64,000 nucleotides of DNA. Source: Sphingomonadales bacterium. Its GTDB lineage: Bacteria > Pseudomonadota > Alphaproteobacteria > SMXS01. Where the stretch lies: the NCBI GenBank assembly GCA_022844405.1, contig JALHLV010000003.1, positions 1-64,000 on the forward strand. Direction: 5' to 3'. Shown one piece after another: positions 26,293 through 34,671 of the stretch; the first letter of the stretch is position 1; each line of letters opens with the position of its first letter. A program made the translations under genes and the position numbers. Below the pieces are notes generated by a model. The model had not been told where the DNA came from. It did no database searches and saw nothing but the letters and a program-made list of their open reading frames with translations.

Positions 26293-27444
26293 ATGCCCAG
26301 CCGCTCGTCCATTCGAACGCTGGCGGCCATTCTGGGCATGGTTTCGGTCGTTGGACTGGTGTTCGGCCTGACCGGGCCGCTGCTGAACCTGCTGCTCGAA
26401 CGCCAGGGGCTTAGCGGGCGCACGATCGGCCTGAACGGGGCGATGACGGCGCTTGGCGCACTGGTGTTCACGCCTTTCATTCCCATACTGGCCGTGCGGA
26501 TCGGGGCGTTCCGCATCCTGTTCGCCACGTTGGTGGCCACTGCGCTCCTGCTGCTCAGCTACAAGATTTTCGATGACTACAGGATATGGTTCGCGCTGCG
26601 TTTCATGATGGGCGTGGCCGTCGTCGTGCCGTTCCTGATCAGCGAGATCTGGATCAACCAGATCGCCACGCCGCAAAACCGGGGACGGCTGCTGGCGCTG
26701 TACGGCGCGTCCATCTCGGCCGGCTTCGGTGCGGGTCCCCTGATGCTGCAGCTCACCGGCGTCGGAGGCTGGCCGCCATTCCTGGCCAGCGCGGCCCTGG
26801 TGCTGGCGGCCATGGCGATAATCACCCTGGCTCGCAATGAGAGGCCCTATCTGGACACGCACGGGCACAGGTCGCCCTGGCCCTATGTCAGGCAGAGTCC
26901 GCTCGCCATCCTGGCCGGGCTGATGTACGGCGCCATCGAGACCGGCATATTCGGGCTGCTGCCGGTCTACGGCGTTCGCTCCGGCTTCTCCGAAACCACG
27001 GCCGCGGCCCAACTCACGGTGATCGCCGCGGGCAACATCCTGCTGCAGTATCCGGTGGGCTGGCTGGCCGACAGGACGGAGCCGCGGCGGGTCTTGGCGC
27101 TGTGCGCGGTGGTTGGCCTGCTGGGCGCCGCGCTGCTGCCGGGATTGAAGGATTCAGTGCTGATGTGGCCGCTGCTATTCGTGTGGGGCGGCACCATTAC
27201 CGGCATGTACACGGTGGCGCTGACCATGCTGGGGCAGAAATATACCGGCCTGGCCCTCGCCTCGGCCAACGGCGCGCTGATCATGGCCTACAACGCGGGC
27301 GCCATGGGCGGAACGCCGGTGCTCGGACAGGCCATGGATCTGATCGATCCCAACGGCATGGTCTATGGCCTGGCGGGCTTCTTCCTGATCTTCGTGATCG
27401 CCAACCTGGTGCTGCAGCGGGAGCGGCCGGGCCCGGCGGCCTGA
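26293..27444 (+). CDS. MFS transporter (YcaD-like)
   Basis: A 383-residue major facilitator with about twelve hydrophobic helices. ISEIWINQIATPQNRGRLLALYG (read across residues ~115-140) is characteristic of the YcaD-type subfamily, and the loop between helices 8 and 9 has GWLADRTEPRRVLALC, a standard MFS motif A variant. The substrate is unknown. The gene starts 7 bases after DUF983 and converges with the exported protein gene at 27446, leaving essentially no terminator space. Confidence 0.88.
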   Translation: MPSRSSIRTLAAILGMVSVVGLVFGLTGPLLNLLLERQGLSGRTIGLNGAMTALGALVFTPFIPILAVRIGAFRILFATLVATALLLLSYKIFDDYRIWFALRFMMGVAVVVPFLISEIWINQIATPQNRGRLLALYGASISAGFGAGPLMLQLTGVGGWPPFLASAALVLAAMAIITLARNERPYLDTHGHRSPWPYVRQSPLAILAGLMYGAIETGIFGLLPVYGVRSGFSETTAAAQLTVIAAGNILLQYPVGWLADRTEPRRVLALCAVVGLLGAALLPGLKDSVLMWPLLFVWGGTITGMYTVALTMLGQKYTGLALASANGALIMAYNAGAMGGTPVLGQAMDLIDPNGMVYGLAGFFLIFVIANLVLQRERPGPAA

Positions 27445-27445
27445 C

Positions 27446-28102
27446 CTAGCGGCCCACCGAAACCGGCGCGCCGTAGCTGAGTTCGCCGTCCGGATAGGTC
27501 ACGGTCAGCCGGCCGCCGGCGCCGTCGATGATCACGTCGTCGCGCGACAGGTCCATGCGCTTCAGCGCCAGGTTGCCGATACGGATGCTCACGAACGGGA
27601 CGGCGTCACTGAAGTTCTGGCGCAGCCACTGGGTCGCGGTCTGGCCGATCCGCCGGGTCACGCCATGGGCGCGCTGCAGGTCCCGCGCCGACGCCGCCAG
27701 CGTCACCCGGCGCCCCGCGGAGAGCGCGTTCCAGTCGCCCTTGACGAACCGCGCCGGCACCGTGACCTCGTTCGGCAGCTCCCGCGCCCAGATCCGCAGC
27801 TGCGGCTGGCCGTTGCGCGCCCTGGCCAGGGTAAAGCCCCGCGGCTCCTGTCCCGGCGCGAAGCTGTCATCGCGGGTTTGCGGCGCGTTGCCGATGCGCT
27901 GGCTCGCCAGGAAGCCGCTGCCGTTGGCCGACAGCGTGTATTGCACCCGGGCGCGAGTCACCGCGAAACGCAGCGGCGTCGCGTCGCTGACATAGGTTTC
28001 GGTGAGGCCGCGGACGGCGATATGGACGTCGATACCCGCCTCCTGCGCCACGGCGGGAACAGCCGTCATCGCCATGGCGGCAAGCGCCAGCACGCGGAGC
28101 AC
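27446..28102 (-). CDS. Exported protein of unknown function, paralogue 2 of a tandem pair
   Basis: A 218-residue protein with a cleavable signal (MTAVPAVAQEA). The mature part begins GIDVHIAVRGLTETYVSD, and beta-strand-rich segments dominate. It aligns along its length with the protein encoded just upstream (28123-28800): both share GIDVxxxxxxLxExY, GQEPRGxxLxxxxxGQPxLRI, KGDWN/RSDWN and a YP near the end. No cysteine pairs or enzymatic motifs are visible. The two genes are 20 bases apart and probably co-transcribed. I recognise no named family. Confidence 0.75.
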   Translation of the reverse strand: MLRVLALAAMAMTAVPAVAQEAGIDVHIAVRGLTETYVSDATPLRFAVTRARVQYTLSANGSGFLASQRIGNAPQTRDDSFAPGQEPRGFTLARARNGQPQLRIWARELPNEVTVPARFVKGDWNALSAGRRVTLAASARDLQRAHGVTRRIGQTATQWLRQNFSDAVPFVSIRIGNLALKRMDLSRDDVIIDGAGGRLTVTYPDGELSYGAPVSVGR

Positions 28103-28122
28103 CGTCTGCGATCGGAACTGTT

Positions 28123-28800
28123 TCAGGGCGCGGCTTTCAGCTCGGAACTGTAGGTGGCGGTCACCGCCGGATAGCTGATGGTGAAGCCCATCTTGTTGCC
28201 CTGGATGATGACCTGGTCGCCGCCTTCCGTTCGGTTGGTACGGAGTTCCAGCTTTTCGAGGCCGGCCGGCGGGACATTGGTCAATTGCTCCCTGACTTCC
28301 TTGTTGAGCGCGCCGCCGATCTGGTTGAGGACAAACGGCAGAATCCCGAGTCCTTCCGCCGGCGCGATGATAGTGACCGTCTTGCCTTCCACCAGCATGT
28401 TCCAGTCGCTTCTGATGAACTTACCCTGCACGCCGATGTCGGACTTCTGCCCCGTAATCCGGATGCGCAGTACCGGTTGGCCACCGGCGCCCTTGGTCAG
28501 GATGATGCCGCGCGGCTCCTTGCCCGGTGTGATCGCCTGGTCCACGTCCTGCCGGGGCTTGTTGAACTTCTGCGCCCCCAGCACACCGCGGCCGGTGCCC
28601 GAGAGCTCGTAGCCGAAGCTGACGTCGCGGATCAGAAACGCCAGCGAGGTCTTCGACGCCGCGTATGATTCGACCAGGTCGTCCATGCGGAACTGGACGT
28701 CGATACCGCCGGACGGCGCGGCCTGCGCCAGGGACGGTACGGCCGCGAGGCAGACAAACATGGTGCACACAATGCGCGTGGAGCGTTTCCCCTTCATCAC
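28123..28800 (-). CDS. Exported protein of unknown function, paralogue 1 of a tandem pair
   Basis: A 225-residue protein with a signal peptide ending around SLAQAAPSG. The mature part starts GGIDVQFRMDDLVESYAAS and shares a chain of conserved positions with its downstream neighbour, including PGKEPRGIIL, GGQPVLRIRI and a C-terminal SYPAVTATYSSEL against TYPDGELSYG. The pair looks like an old tandem duplication of a periplasmic or surface protein. No catalytic motif was seen. It is the first gene of the minus-strand pair. Confidence 0.78.
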   Translation of the reverse strand: MMKGKRSTRIVCTMFVCLAAVPSLAQAAPSGGIDVQFRMDDLVESYAASKTSLAFLIRDVSFGYELSGTGRGVLGAQKFNKPRQDVDQAITPGKEPRGIILTKGAGGQPVLRIRITGQKSDIGVQGKFIRSDWNMLVEGKTVTIIAPAEGLGILPFVLNQIGGALNKEVREQLTNVPPAGLEKLELRTNRTEGGDQVIIQGNKMGFTISYPAVTATYSSELKAAP

Positions 28801-28866
28801 GGCTTCCGGTCATTGTTGGTGATTGACCATAGTTTAGGTGCTTCGTCCCGCTCCTGCCATGCCCTG

Positions 28867-29085
28867 CTAGCGGATTTCCGAATAATCGCCGCCGCCGAGC
28901 GAACTGGGCATCGCGCTGGCCGGCTCGCGGACCGGCGCCTGTGTCGCGAAGCGGCACTCGGCGCGAAAGCACGGGCTTGGCGGCCAGCCTTTCACCAGCA
29001 CGATCTGGCACAGGCGGCAGCGGACTTTCATTTCTTTCGAACGGGCCCAGGATTTGTACGCAGGCTGCTTCAATGGCCCCTCCAT
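28867..29085 (-). CDS. Small cysteine-rich (zinc-finger-like) protein
   Basis: A 72-residue protein with CRLC and, 12 residues on, CFRAEC: a C-X2-C-X12-C-X4-C pattern that could bind one zinc. The region around it is basic (KSWARSKEMKVR). I place the start at ATG 29085; ATG 29097 is also in frame but would lie inside the GAAC repeat described below, and a short form could begin at 29031. No good ribosome-binding site precedes any of them. The gene is transcribed away from the S24 repressor. Family not recognised. Confidence 0.55.
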   Translation of the reverse strand: MEGPLKQPAYKSWARSKEMKVRCRLCQIVLVKGWPPSPCFRAECRFATQAPVREPASAMPSSLGGGDYSEIR

Positions 29086-29091
29086 GAATTG

Positions 29092-29106
29092 GAACATAAC
29101 AAGAAC
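29092..29106. promoter_or_regulatory. Candidate LexA (SOS) box, GAAC-N7-GAAC
   Basis: GAAC at 29092-29095 and 29103-29106 are separated by ATAACAA, the direct-repeat format of alphaproteobacterial LexA sites, and the same format (other strand) as the site before imuA. It lies between the small cysteine-rich gene and the S24 repressor gene, so it could control either or both. A 4+4 match can occur by chance, so position is the main support. Confidence 0.5.
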
Positions 29107-29173
29107 ATTTGTATGCTAGGCGAGTCGCCGCGTCGCGGTCAACAAATTTTCTAGTAGTCTTTGGCGTCTAAAA

Positions 29174-29187
29174 TGGTTGCATAACCA
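29174..29187. promoter_or_regulatory. Palindromic operator candidate before the S24 repressor
   Basis: TGGTT-GCAT-AACCA is a perfect 5-bp inverted repeat with a 4-base centre, 25 bases before the repressor ATG at 29213. The surrounding ~80 bases are AT-rich, and TAGTCT occurs at 29155 and again at 29200. An autoregulatory operator for the dimeric repressor would be expected here. Confidence 0.4.
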
Positions 29188-29212
29188 CAAGTTTTATTGT
29201 AGTCTATGGGCC

Positions 29213-29857
29213 ATGAACGATCTGGCGGAAAGAGTGGCGAAGGCCCGCGAAGCCCGCGGCTGGAGTCAGGCCGAGCTGGCGCGGCGGGTCAGCGCGCGCC
29301 GCCGTGCCCGAGGCAAGGGCACGGTCAGGCAGCAGTCGGTCAACCAGCTCGAGCAAGGCGGTGTCGATGCGCCGCGTTACCTGCTGGAGCTGGCCGAGGC
29401 GCTGGAGGTTGACGTGGCATGGCTGTCGGGACAGGGCGGCGCGCCGGCCGCTATCGCAAGGGCGCAGGCCGGCATCGTCCGCGTACCCCTGGTGAGCTGG
29501 GTGGAAGCCGGCGGCCTGGCCGACGCGCTGGAGCCCTACATGCCGGGCGACGCGGCCGAGTGGCTGCCGGTGGTCCACCAGCATGACAATCTGATCGCGC
29601 TGAGGGTGAAGGGCCAGAGCATGGACCGGGTGGCGCCGGAAGGCACCATCGTCATCGTCGACCTGGGCGACCGCGCCCTCGTCGATGGCAGGCACTATGT
29701 GTTCCGCCACGAAGGCCGCGCCACCTTCAAGACCTGGCGCAAGGGTCCGCCGGAGCGGCTGGAGCCGCAGAGCAGCGATCCTGACTATCAGCCAATCGTT
29801 CCGGTCGATGGCGTCGAGGTGGTCGGCCGGGTTATCCGCAAGACCGAAGAAATCTAG
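29213..29857 (+). CDS. S24/CI-type transcriptional repressor with LexA-like autoprotease domain
   Basis: A 214-residue phage-repressor-like protein. The N-terminal helix-turn-helix covers about residues 4-70 (LAERVAKAREARGWSQAELA, then QQSVNQLEQGG). The C-terminal S24 domain has an Ala-Gly cleavage-site candidate at 99-100 (SWVEAGG), the nucleophile Ser136 in GQSMDRV and Lys173 in ATFKTW as general base, so RecA-stimulated self-cleavage is plausible. ATG 29213 is preferred over upstream starts because these would overlap the palindromic operator candidate. It resembles repressors that control SOS-linked or prophage genes, but no prophage is next to it. Confidence 0.85.
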   Translation: MNDLAERVAKAREARGWSQAELARRVSARRRARGKGTVRQQSVNQLEQGGVDAPRYLLELAEALEVDVAWLSGQGGAPAAIARAQAGIVRVPLVSWVEAGGLADALEPYMPGDAAEWLPVVHQHDNLIALRVKGQSMDRVAPEGTIVIVDLGDRALVDGRHYVFRHEGRATFKTWRKGPPERLEPQSSDPDYQPIVPVDGVEVVGRVIRKTEEI

Positions 29858-29918
29858 CCGCGGCCTCCCCGCTTCCGCTAACGTGCCACGGGAGTTCAGC
29901 CAGAAAGGGGAGACAACC

Positions 29919-30248
29919 ATGGCCGATCATCTGCTGGTGGCGATCAGCAACGCCCAGCCGGGACGCGACGCCGAGTACAACACCTGGTACGAAACCATCC
30001 ACATGCAGGAAGTGCTCGCCCTGCCCGGCTTCGTCTCGGCCCAGCGCTTCGCGCCGGCGCAACTGTCGGCGGACGGGCCGAACCGCTACATGGCGGTCTA
30101 CGAGATCGAAGGCGACGCCGACGCGGCCATGGGCGGCCTGATGAGCGCGGTACGCGGCGGCAAGCTGAACATGACCGACTCCATCGATGGCAAGACCGTG
30201 GCCATGGTGGTCTACAAGGCGACGACGCCGAAGATTACCGAGCGGTAA
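29919..30248 (+). CDS. Small EthD/DUF4286-like protein
   Basis: A 109-residue protein with the pattern of dimeric alpha-beta-barrel (EthD-like) proteins: NAQPGRDAEYNTWYETIHMQ, then a strand with PGFVSAQRF and RYMAVYEIEGD. Such proteins occur in catabolic operons as small oxygenases or isomerases, and often their role is unknown. AAAGGGGA lies before the ATG at 29919. The next gene, an MFS carrier, is in the same direction. Confidence 0.75.
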   Translation: MADHLLVAISNAQPGRDAEYNTWYETIHMQEVLALPGFVSAQRFAPAQLSADGPNRYMAVYEIEGDADAAMGGLMSAVRGGKLNMTDSIDGKTVAMVVYKATTPKITER

Positions 30249-30327
30249 ATAAGCACACATAACGGTGGACGGGGCCTGATGGCCCTGCCTAAGCTTGGTC
30301 TCACGCTTATCCGGGGAGAAAAGCGGG

Positions 30328-31575
30328 ATGCCCTGGTATTACGGATGGAACGTGGTCGGCGTTGGAATGACCTTCCAGGCGATCACGTTCGGCCTCACCG
30401 TGTATGTGTATGGCTTCTGGGTAAAGCCGCTTTCCGACGAGTTCGGTGCAAGCCGGTTCGACATCATGCTGGGCCTGACGCTGCTCAACGTCGTGATGGG
30501 CCTCGTCGCGCCGTTCGCCGGCCGCGCCATGGACATCAAACCCATCCGCCTGCTGATCATCGGCGGTGCGGTCGCCATGGCGGCCGGCTTCGCCGTCGCA
30601 GGCAGCGCGCCCGCGCTGTGGGTGTTCGTGGCCGCCTACGCACTGCTGGTTTCCCTGGGTGTGCTGATGGCCGGTCCGCTGGCGTCATCGACCCTGGCCG
30701 CAAAATGGTTCCGCGCCCGGCGCGGGCTTGCCATCGGCTGGTCATCGGTCGGCACGTCCATTGGCGGGCTTGCCATGCCGGCGGCGGTGACATGGCTGAT
30801 TGCGAGCGAGGGCTGGCGGCACGCGCATTACACCATGGCGCTGATCGTCCTCGTGGGCATCATCCCGCTGGTCTGGCTGGTGGTGGCGAACGGCCCCGAG
30901 GACAAGGGCATCGCGCCGGAGCCGGAATCGACCAAGCCCCATCTCATCGCGCAGGCCGCGATGGCGAAGAACTGGACCACCCGCGGCATCCTGAGCGACC
31001 GCAGCTTCTGGGCCGCTGCCATCGCCTTCGGCTTTCTCACCATGGTGTTCGGCGGCGTGCAGGCGCATCTGGTGCCCTATGTGCAGGACCGCGCCATCGT
31101 TGGCGAGAACCCGGCGATCCTGATGTCGATCCTGGCGTTCGCGGGCATCGTCGGCAAGATTCTGTTCGGCGCGGCGACCGACCGGTTCAGCCACCGGCTG
31201 CTGTTCTACGTGACCTCGACGATCCTGGCGGCGGCGCTGGTGCTGCTGCGACTGAGCCCCGGATTCGAGGTGCTGATGGTGGCCAGCGGGCTGCTGGGGC
31301 TGGCGACGGGCGGCTTCCTGCCGCTGATCGGCGCCGTCGTCGCCGGGCGTTTCGGGCATCTGGCCTTCGGCCGTGTCATGGGTCTGCTCGGGCCGTTCAC
31401 CATGCCGGTCGCCGTTCTAGGGCCGCCGCTCGCGGGCTATATCTTCGATGTGACAGGCAGCTATGTGCGCGCGTTCGAGGTGTTCCTGGGCATGATCGTG
31501 ATCGCCGGCATCGCGGTGGCCTTCCTGCGAGAGGAAGACAAGCGTCCCAAGCCAGCGATCGTGCCCGCCCAGTGA
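30328..31575 (+). CDS. MFS transporter, monocarboxylate/oxalate-formate type (first of pair)
   Basis: A 415-residue, twelve-helix carrier beginning WYYGWNVVGVGMTFQ, as in MCT/OFA-family porters for carboxylates. AKWFRARRGLAIGWSSVGTS is the R-rich helix-loop typical of that family. I chose ATG 30328, preceded by GGGGAGAAAAG. The next gene encodes a paralogue with the same opening (WYHGWNVLAVT). Substrate not predictable; organic acids are likely. Confidence 0.88.
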   Translation: MPWYYGWNVVGVGMTFQAITFGLTVYVYGFWVKPLSDEFGASRFDIMLGLTLLNVVMGLVAPFAGRAMDIKPIRLLIIGGAVAMAAGFAVAGSAPALWVFVAAYALLVSLGVLMAGPLASSTLAAKWFRARRGLAIGWSSVGTSIGGLAMPAAVTWLIASEGWRHAHYTMALIVLVGIIPLVWLVVANGPEDKGIAPEPESTKPHLIAQAAMAKNWTTRGILSDRSFWAAAIAFGFLTMVFGGVQAHLVPYVQDRAIVGENPAILMSILAFAGIVGKILFGAATDRFSHRLLFYVTSTILAAALVLLRLSPGFEVLMVASGLLGLATGGFLPLIGAVVAGRFGHLAFGRVMGLLGPFTMPVAVLGPPLAGYIFDVTGSYVRAFEVFLGMIVIAGIAVAFLREEDKRPKPAIVPAQ

Positions 31576-31598
31576 GTTCCAAGGATGCGGGAGTCGCC

Positions 31599-32846
31599 AT
31601 GCGCTGGTATCACGGTTGGAACGTCCTGGCGGTCACCGTGCTTTTCCAGGGCATCCTGCTGGGCTCGACCGCCTCGTCGTTCACCCTGCTGATCACCGAG
31701 TGGTCGCGCGAGTTCAATGCCGGCATCGGCGATCTGCAGGTTGCCATCCTGATCTTCACCGCCGTCCAGTGCCTGCTGGCGCCGATCCCCGGCACGTTCA
31801 TCGACCGCACATCGATCCGCGCCATGATCATCACCGGCACGGTCCTGGCCGCCTCGGGCATGGTGGTGCTGTCCATGGTCACCGCCGTGTGGCAGATCCT
31901 GGCGGTCTACGGCACGCTGATCTCGACGGGCGTCCTGCTCGCCGGCCTGCTGCCCGCGCAGACGCTGGCGGTGAAATGGTTTCGCGGACGGCGGGGACTG
32001 GCCATCGGCCTGTCGACCGCAGGCGCCTCCATCGGCGGCATCGTGATGCCGATCGTCGTCACCCAGCTTTTTCTCGCCGTCGGCTGGCGTGACGCGCACC
32101 TCATCCTCGCGGCCGCGGCCATCTTGCTGATCGTGCCGGCGGTCTGGTTCGTCGTGCGCAATTCGCCCGAGGAGATGGGGATAGAACCCGAACCCGAAAG
32201 CGAGATCAGCGCGGCTCGGACCGCCGCCCGCGTGTTTCCGAAATGGACGGTCGTCCAGATTCTTCGCGAACGCACCTTCTGGGTCATGGTCGCGTCGCTG
32301 GTGCCCATGGCGATGGCGCTGGCGGCCGTGGCGCAGAATATCGGCCCGCTGGCGCGGCAGGTCGGCGTGAGCCCGATGAACGCGGCCTTCCTCGTCTCGC
32401 TGTTCTCGGGCTGTGCGCTGCTGAGCAAGATCCTGGTTGGAATGACCGCGGACCGGGTCGATCTGCGGGTGCTGTTCTGGGTGACCAACTCGTCGCTGAC
32501 TCTGGGCCTGCTGTTGTTCGCCATGCAGCCGGTCTATCCGCTGATGCTGCTGGCGGCTGTCATGCTCGGCCTGGGCGGCGGGGCGTTCCTGCCGCTGCTG
32601 GCGTCACTGATCAGCACCCGGTTCGGACCGCAGTCCTTCGGCCGGGTGATGAGCATGTTCGGACCGGCCACCATCATCACCGGCACCGGCCCCTGGATCG
32701 CTGGGCGTATCCGCGACAGCACCGGCGACTTCTCGCTGGCGCTCAACGTCTTCCTGGTGATCCTGATCCCGGCCATGCTTGCCATGTTGCTGCTCAAGCC
32801 CCTCGCGGCGGCGCAGCCGCCGCCCAAGCTGGCGCCCGGAGAATAG
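31599..32846 (+). CDS. MFS transporter, monocarboxylate/oxalate-formate type (second of pair)
   Basis: A 415-residue carrier, paralogous to the one just upstream and the same length. It has WYHGWNVLAVT at the start, VKWFRGRRGLAIGLSTAGAS in the central conserved loop and twelve hydrophobic segments. The ATG at 31599 lies 23 bases after the first carrier, so both are likely on one transcript, which ends at the hairpin near 33015. The pair probably arose by tandem duplication. Confidence 0.88.
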   Translation: MRWYHGWNVLAVTVLFQGILLGSTASSFTLLITEWSREFNAGIGDLQVAILIFTAVQCLLAPIPGTFIDRTSIRAMIITGTVLAASGMVVLSMVTAVWQILAVYGTLISTGVLLAGLLPAQTLAVKWFRGRRGLAIGLSTAGASIGGIVMPIVVTQLFLAVGWRDAHLILAAAAILLIVPAVWFVVRNSPEEMGIEPEPESEISAARTAARVFPKWTVVQILRERTFWVMVASLVPMAMALAAVAQNIGPLARQVGVSPMNAAFLVSLFSGCALLSKILVGMTADRVDLRVLFWVTNSSLTLGLLLFAMQPVYPLMLLAAVMLGLGGGAFLPLLASLISTRFGPQSFGRVMSMFGPATIITGTGPWIAGRIRDSTGDFSLALNVFLVILIPAMLAMLLLKPLAAAQPPPKLAPGE

Positions 32847-33014
32847 CTGCGGCAATTCGGTGGCGATTTCGCGGCAAATACTACGGAAGCGGCTAGGTTG
32901 CCGCGGCGCCGAGTGATCGGCGAGAGTGGACCTTGGCTGATGCGCAGAAGCGAGAAATCCCGTCGGGACGACCGGCTTCAACAGAATGCCTTTTTTCGGC
33001 ATGACGCGTATCGA

Positions 33015-33042
33015 GGGGCGCACCGCGAGGTGCGCCCCTTTT
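33015..33042 (+). terminator. Rho-independent terminator after the MFS pair
   Basis: A 10-bp perfect stem GGGGCGCACC / GGTGCGCCCC with a GCGA tetraloop, followed by TTTT. The T tract is on the plus strand, so it terminates the MFS transcript, about 170 bases past the stop codon. Confidence 0.85.
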
Positions 33043-33066
33043 ACTTCGTCCCTACGCGACCGGTCC

Positions 33067-33396
33067 CTAGTGCGTAGCGTCGTGCGCTGCGTCACCGGCC
33101 TTCTCGGCGGCGTCTCCCGCCCTTTCGGCGGCCTCGCCGGCTTCGGCGGCGGCATCATCGGCTGCTTCTCCCGCGCCATCGGCCGCGTCCTCGGCGGCAT
33201 CCTGCGCCTTCTCGCCGGCCTGCTCGGCGGCATCGCCGGCCTGCTCGGCGGCGTTGTTGGTGGCGTCACGGGCGCCTTCGGTGGCGTTGTCGATCTTTTC
33301 GCCCGCCGCTTCCGCCGGACCCTCCTTATCGCAGCCAGCCAGCGCCATGCCTCCCAGAAGTGCCGCCGCGGCAATCCATGTCGTGATCTTCATCAT
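33067..33396 (-). CDS. Alanine-rich repeat lipoprotein
   Basis: A 109-residue lipoprotein: a signal peptide with the lipobox LAGC (Cys22) and then a highly regular sequence of Ala/Glu/Asp/Lys 11-mer-like units (EQAGDAAEQAGEKAQDAAED and so on) to the C-terminus. This is an amphipathic helical repeat like those of LEA, apolipoprotein-like or YtxH/CsbD-type stress proteins. It has no aromatic residues beyond the signal. It is probably anchored in the outer membrane and extends into the periplasm. Function unknown. Confidence 0.75.
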   Translation of the reverse strand: MMKITTWIAAAALLGGMALAGCDKEGPAEAAGEKIDNATEGARDATNNAAEQAGDAAEQAGEKAQDAAEDAADGAGEAADDAAAEAGEAAERAGDAAEKAGDAAHDATH

Positions 33397-33454
33397 TCAC
33401 TCCGTTACTGATTCGGGCAGCCGCCCATAGGACCGACCTGAACGGGAGAACACC

Positions 33455-34444
33455 ATGTCCAGCCCTGACAACAGTCAGATCAGGTTCATCAAACGCCCGG
33501 AAGGGCCCGTTGGTGCCGACAGCTTCGAAATAATCAGCGGTCCGGTGCCGGAGCCGGCTACCGGACAGGTGGTGATCCGCAACCGCTACCTGTCCCTCGA
33601 CCCCTACATGCGCAGCGCGCTCAACAATGTCGAGAACCTGGGCCGGCCCATCGAGGGCCGCGTGGTGGGCCAGATCATCGCGTCGCGCCATCCGGACTTC
33701 CGCGAGGGTGACTGGGTGTTCGCCATGGGGCGCTGGGAGCAGGTATCGCTGGTCGACGGGGCTGCCGCCCGGCACGTGAACACGAACATCGCGCCCGCCT
33801 CCGCCTATCTGGGCGTGCTGGGATTCACCGGCCTCACCGCCTGGTCGGGCCTGAAGCACTACGGCGCCCTGCGCGCGGGGGAGACCTTGTTCGTCTCCGC
33901 CGCCTCGGGCGCGGTCGGCTCCGTCGCCGGTCAGATCGGCAAGATCAGGGGATTGAGGGTCGCCGGTTGCGCCGGCACGGACGACAAGGTGGCCTGGCTG
34001 CTCGACGAGCTGGGCTTCGACGCCGCCTTCAACCACCGCACCGCGCCGGACCTGGCGCAGGCCGTGGCGCGCGCCTGCCCCGAGGGCATCGATGTCGACT
34101 ACGAGAACGTGGGCGGCATGGTGTTCGACGCCGTGTTCGGCACCATGCGGTATGGCGGCCGCATCGTGGTCTGCGGCGCCATCTCGCAATATGAGCGCGA
34201 GCCGCGCCCATGCGTTCCCAACATCGGCGACTTCATCACCAAGCGGCTGACAATGCGGGGCTTCTCGGTCCGCGACCACGCGGCCGAGATCTACGAATAC
34301 ATCGAGGAAGCGGCAGGCTGGCTGCGCGACGGCAAGTTGAAGTACCGGGAGACTGTCGTCGCCGGCATCGAGAGCGCGCCCGCCGCCTTCGCGAGACTGT
34401 TCAGCGGCGAGAACTTCGGCAAGCTGGTGGTCGACGTCGGCTGA
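33455..34444 (+). CDS. NADP-dependent oxidoreductase, zinc-free MDR (CurA/YncB-like)
   Basis: A 329-residue medium-chain reductase of the leukotriene B4 dehydrogenase/CurA type, which reduces alpha,beta-unsaturated ketones with NADPH. It has YLSLDPYMR near residue 48, TGLTAWSGL, the nucleotide motif AASGAVGSVAGQIGK and the YENVGG block. Zinc-ligand cysteines are missing, as expected. GGGAGAACACC precedes the ATG. A second member of the family lies at 60808-61836. Confidence 0.92.
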   Translation: MSSPDNSQIRFIKRPEGPVGADSFEIISGPVPEPATGQVVIRNRYLSLDPYMRSALNNVENLGRPIEGRVVGQIIASRHPDFREGDWVFAMGRWEQVSLVDGAAARHVNTNIAPASAYLGVLGFTGLTAWSGLKHYGALRAGETLFVSAASGAVGSVAGQIGKIRGLRVAGCAGTDDKVAWLLDELGFDAAFNHRTAPDLAQAVARACPEGIDVDYENVGGMVFDAVFGTMRYGGRIVVCGAISQYEREPRPCVPNIGDFITKRLTMRGFSVRDHAAEIYEYIEEAAGWLRDGKLKYRETVVAGIESAPAAFARLFSGENFGKLVVDVG

Positions 34445-34480
34445 AAGGCTGGATCCCCACCTCTGCCACCGACCAGACAC

Positions 34481-34515
34481 AAAAAAAGAGCCGCCTGGAT
34501 TGCTCCAGGCGGCTC
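34481..34515 (-). terminator. Rho-independent terminator for the TetR gene (minus strand)
   Basis: A 12-bp perfect stem GAGCCGCCTGGA / TCCAGGCGGCTC with a 4-base loop. On the minus strand it is followed by seven T residues (A 34481-34487 on the plus strand). It sits past the end of the TetR gene and may also stop transcription of the oxidoreductase from the other side. Confidence 0.85.
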
Positions 34516-34671
34516 TTCGCGCGTGCACAGGGGAGAGCCGCGCTCAATGTCTGTCAGACGTAGGAATGTTCCACCGAGATGCGCATGGAAGCAATAGAGA
34601 AATTCATCGGCGATGCTTTTCTCTGCTGCCGCTCGGTTCCGCGACCGATTTTTGCCGCACACCAGAGACGA

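Noticed and set aside
28813-29154. A 113-residue plus-strand frame opposite the small cysteine-rich gene
   Set aside because: No family features; the opposite strand has the regular CxxC/CxxxxC pattern. Only one strand is likely coding.
30279-31598. A long frame that would add ~440 residues before the second MFS carrier
   Set aside because: It is an Arg/Gly/Ala-rich shadow frame over the first MFS gene; the real second gene starts at ATG 31599.
32986-33003. ATGCC-T-run-GGCAT as a second terminator
   Set aside because: The stem is only 5 bp and the T-run sits in the loop, not after the stem; the hairpin at 33015 is far better.
33067-33396. A plus-strand Gly/Leu-rich frame (about 32986-33411) as a membrane protein
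   Set aside because: Its regular GGxxG pattern mirrors the alanine-rich lipoprotein on the other strand, which has a proper signal peptide and lipobox.
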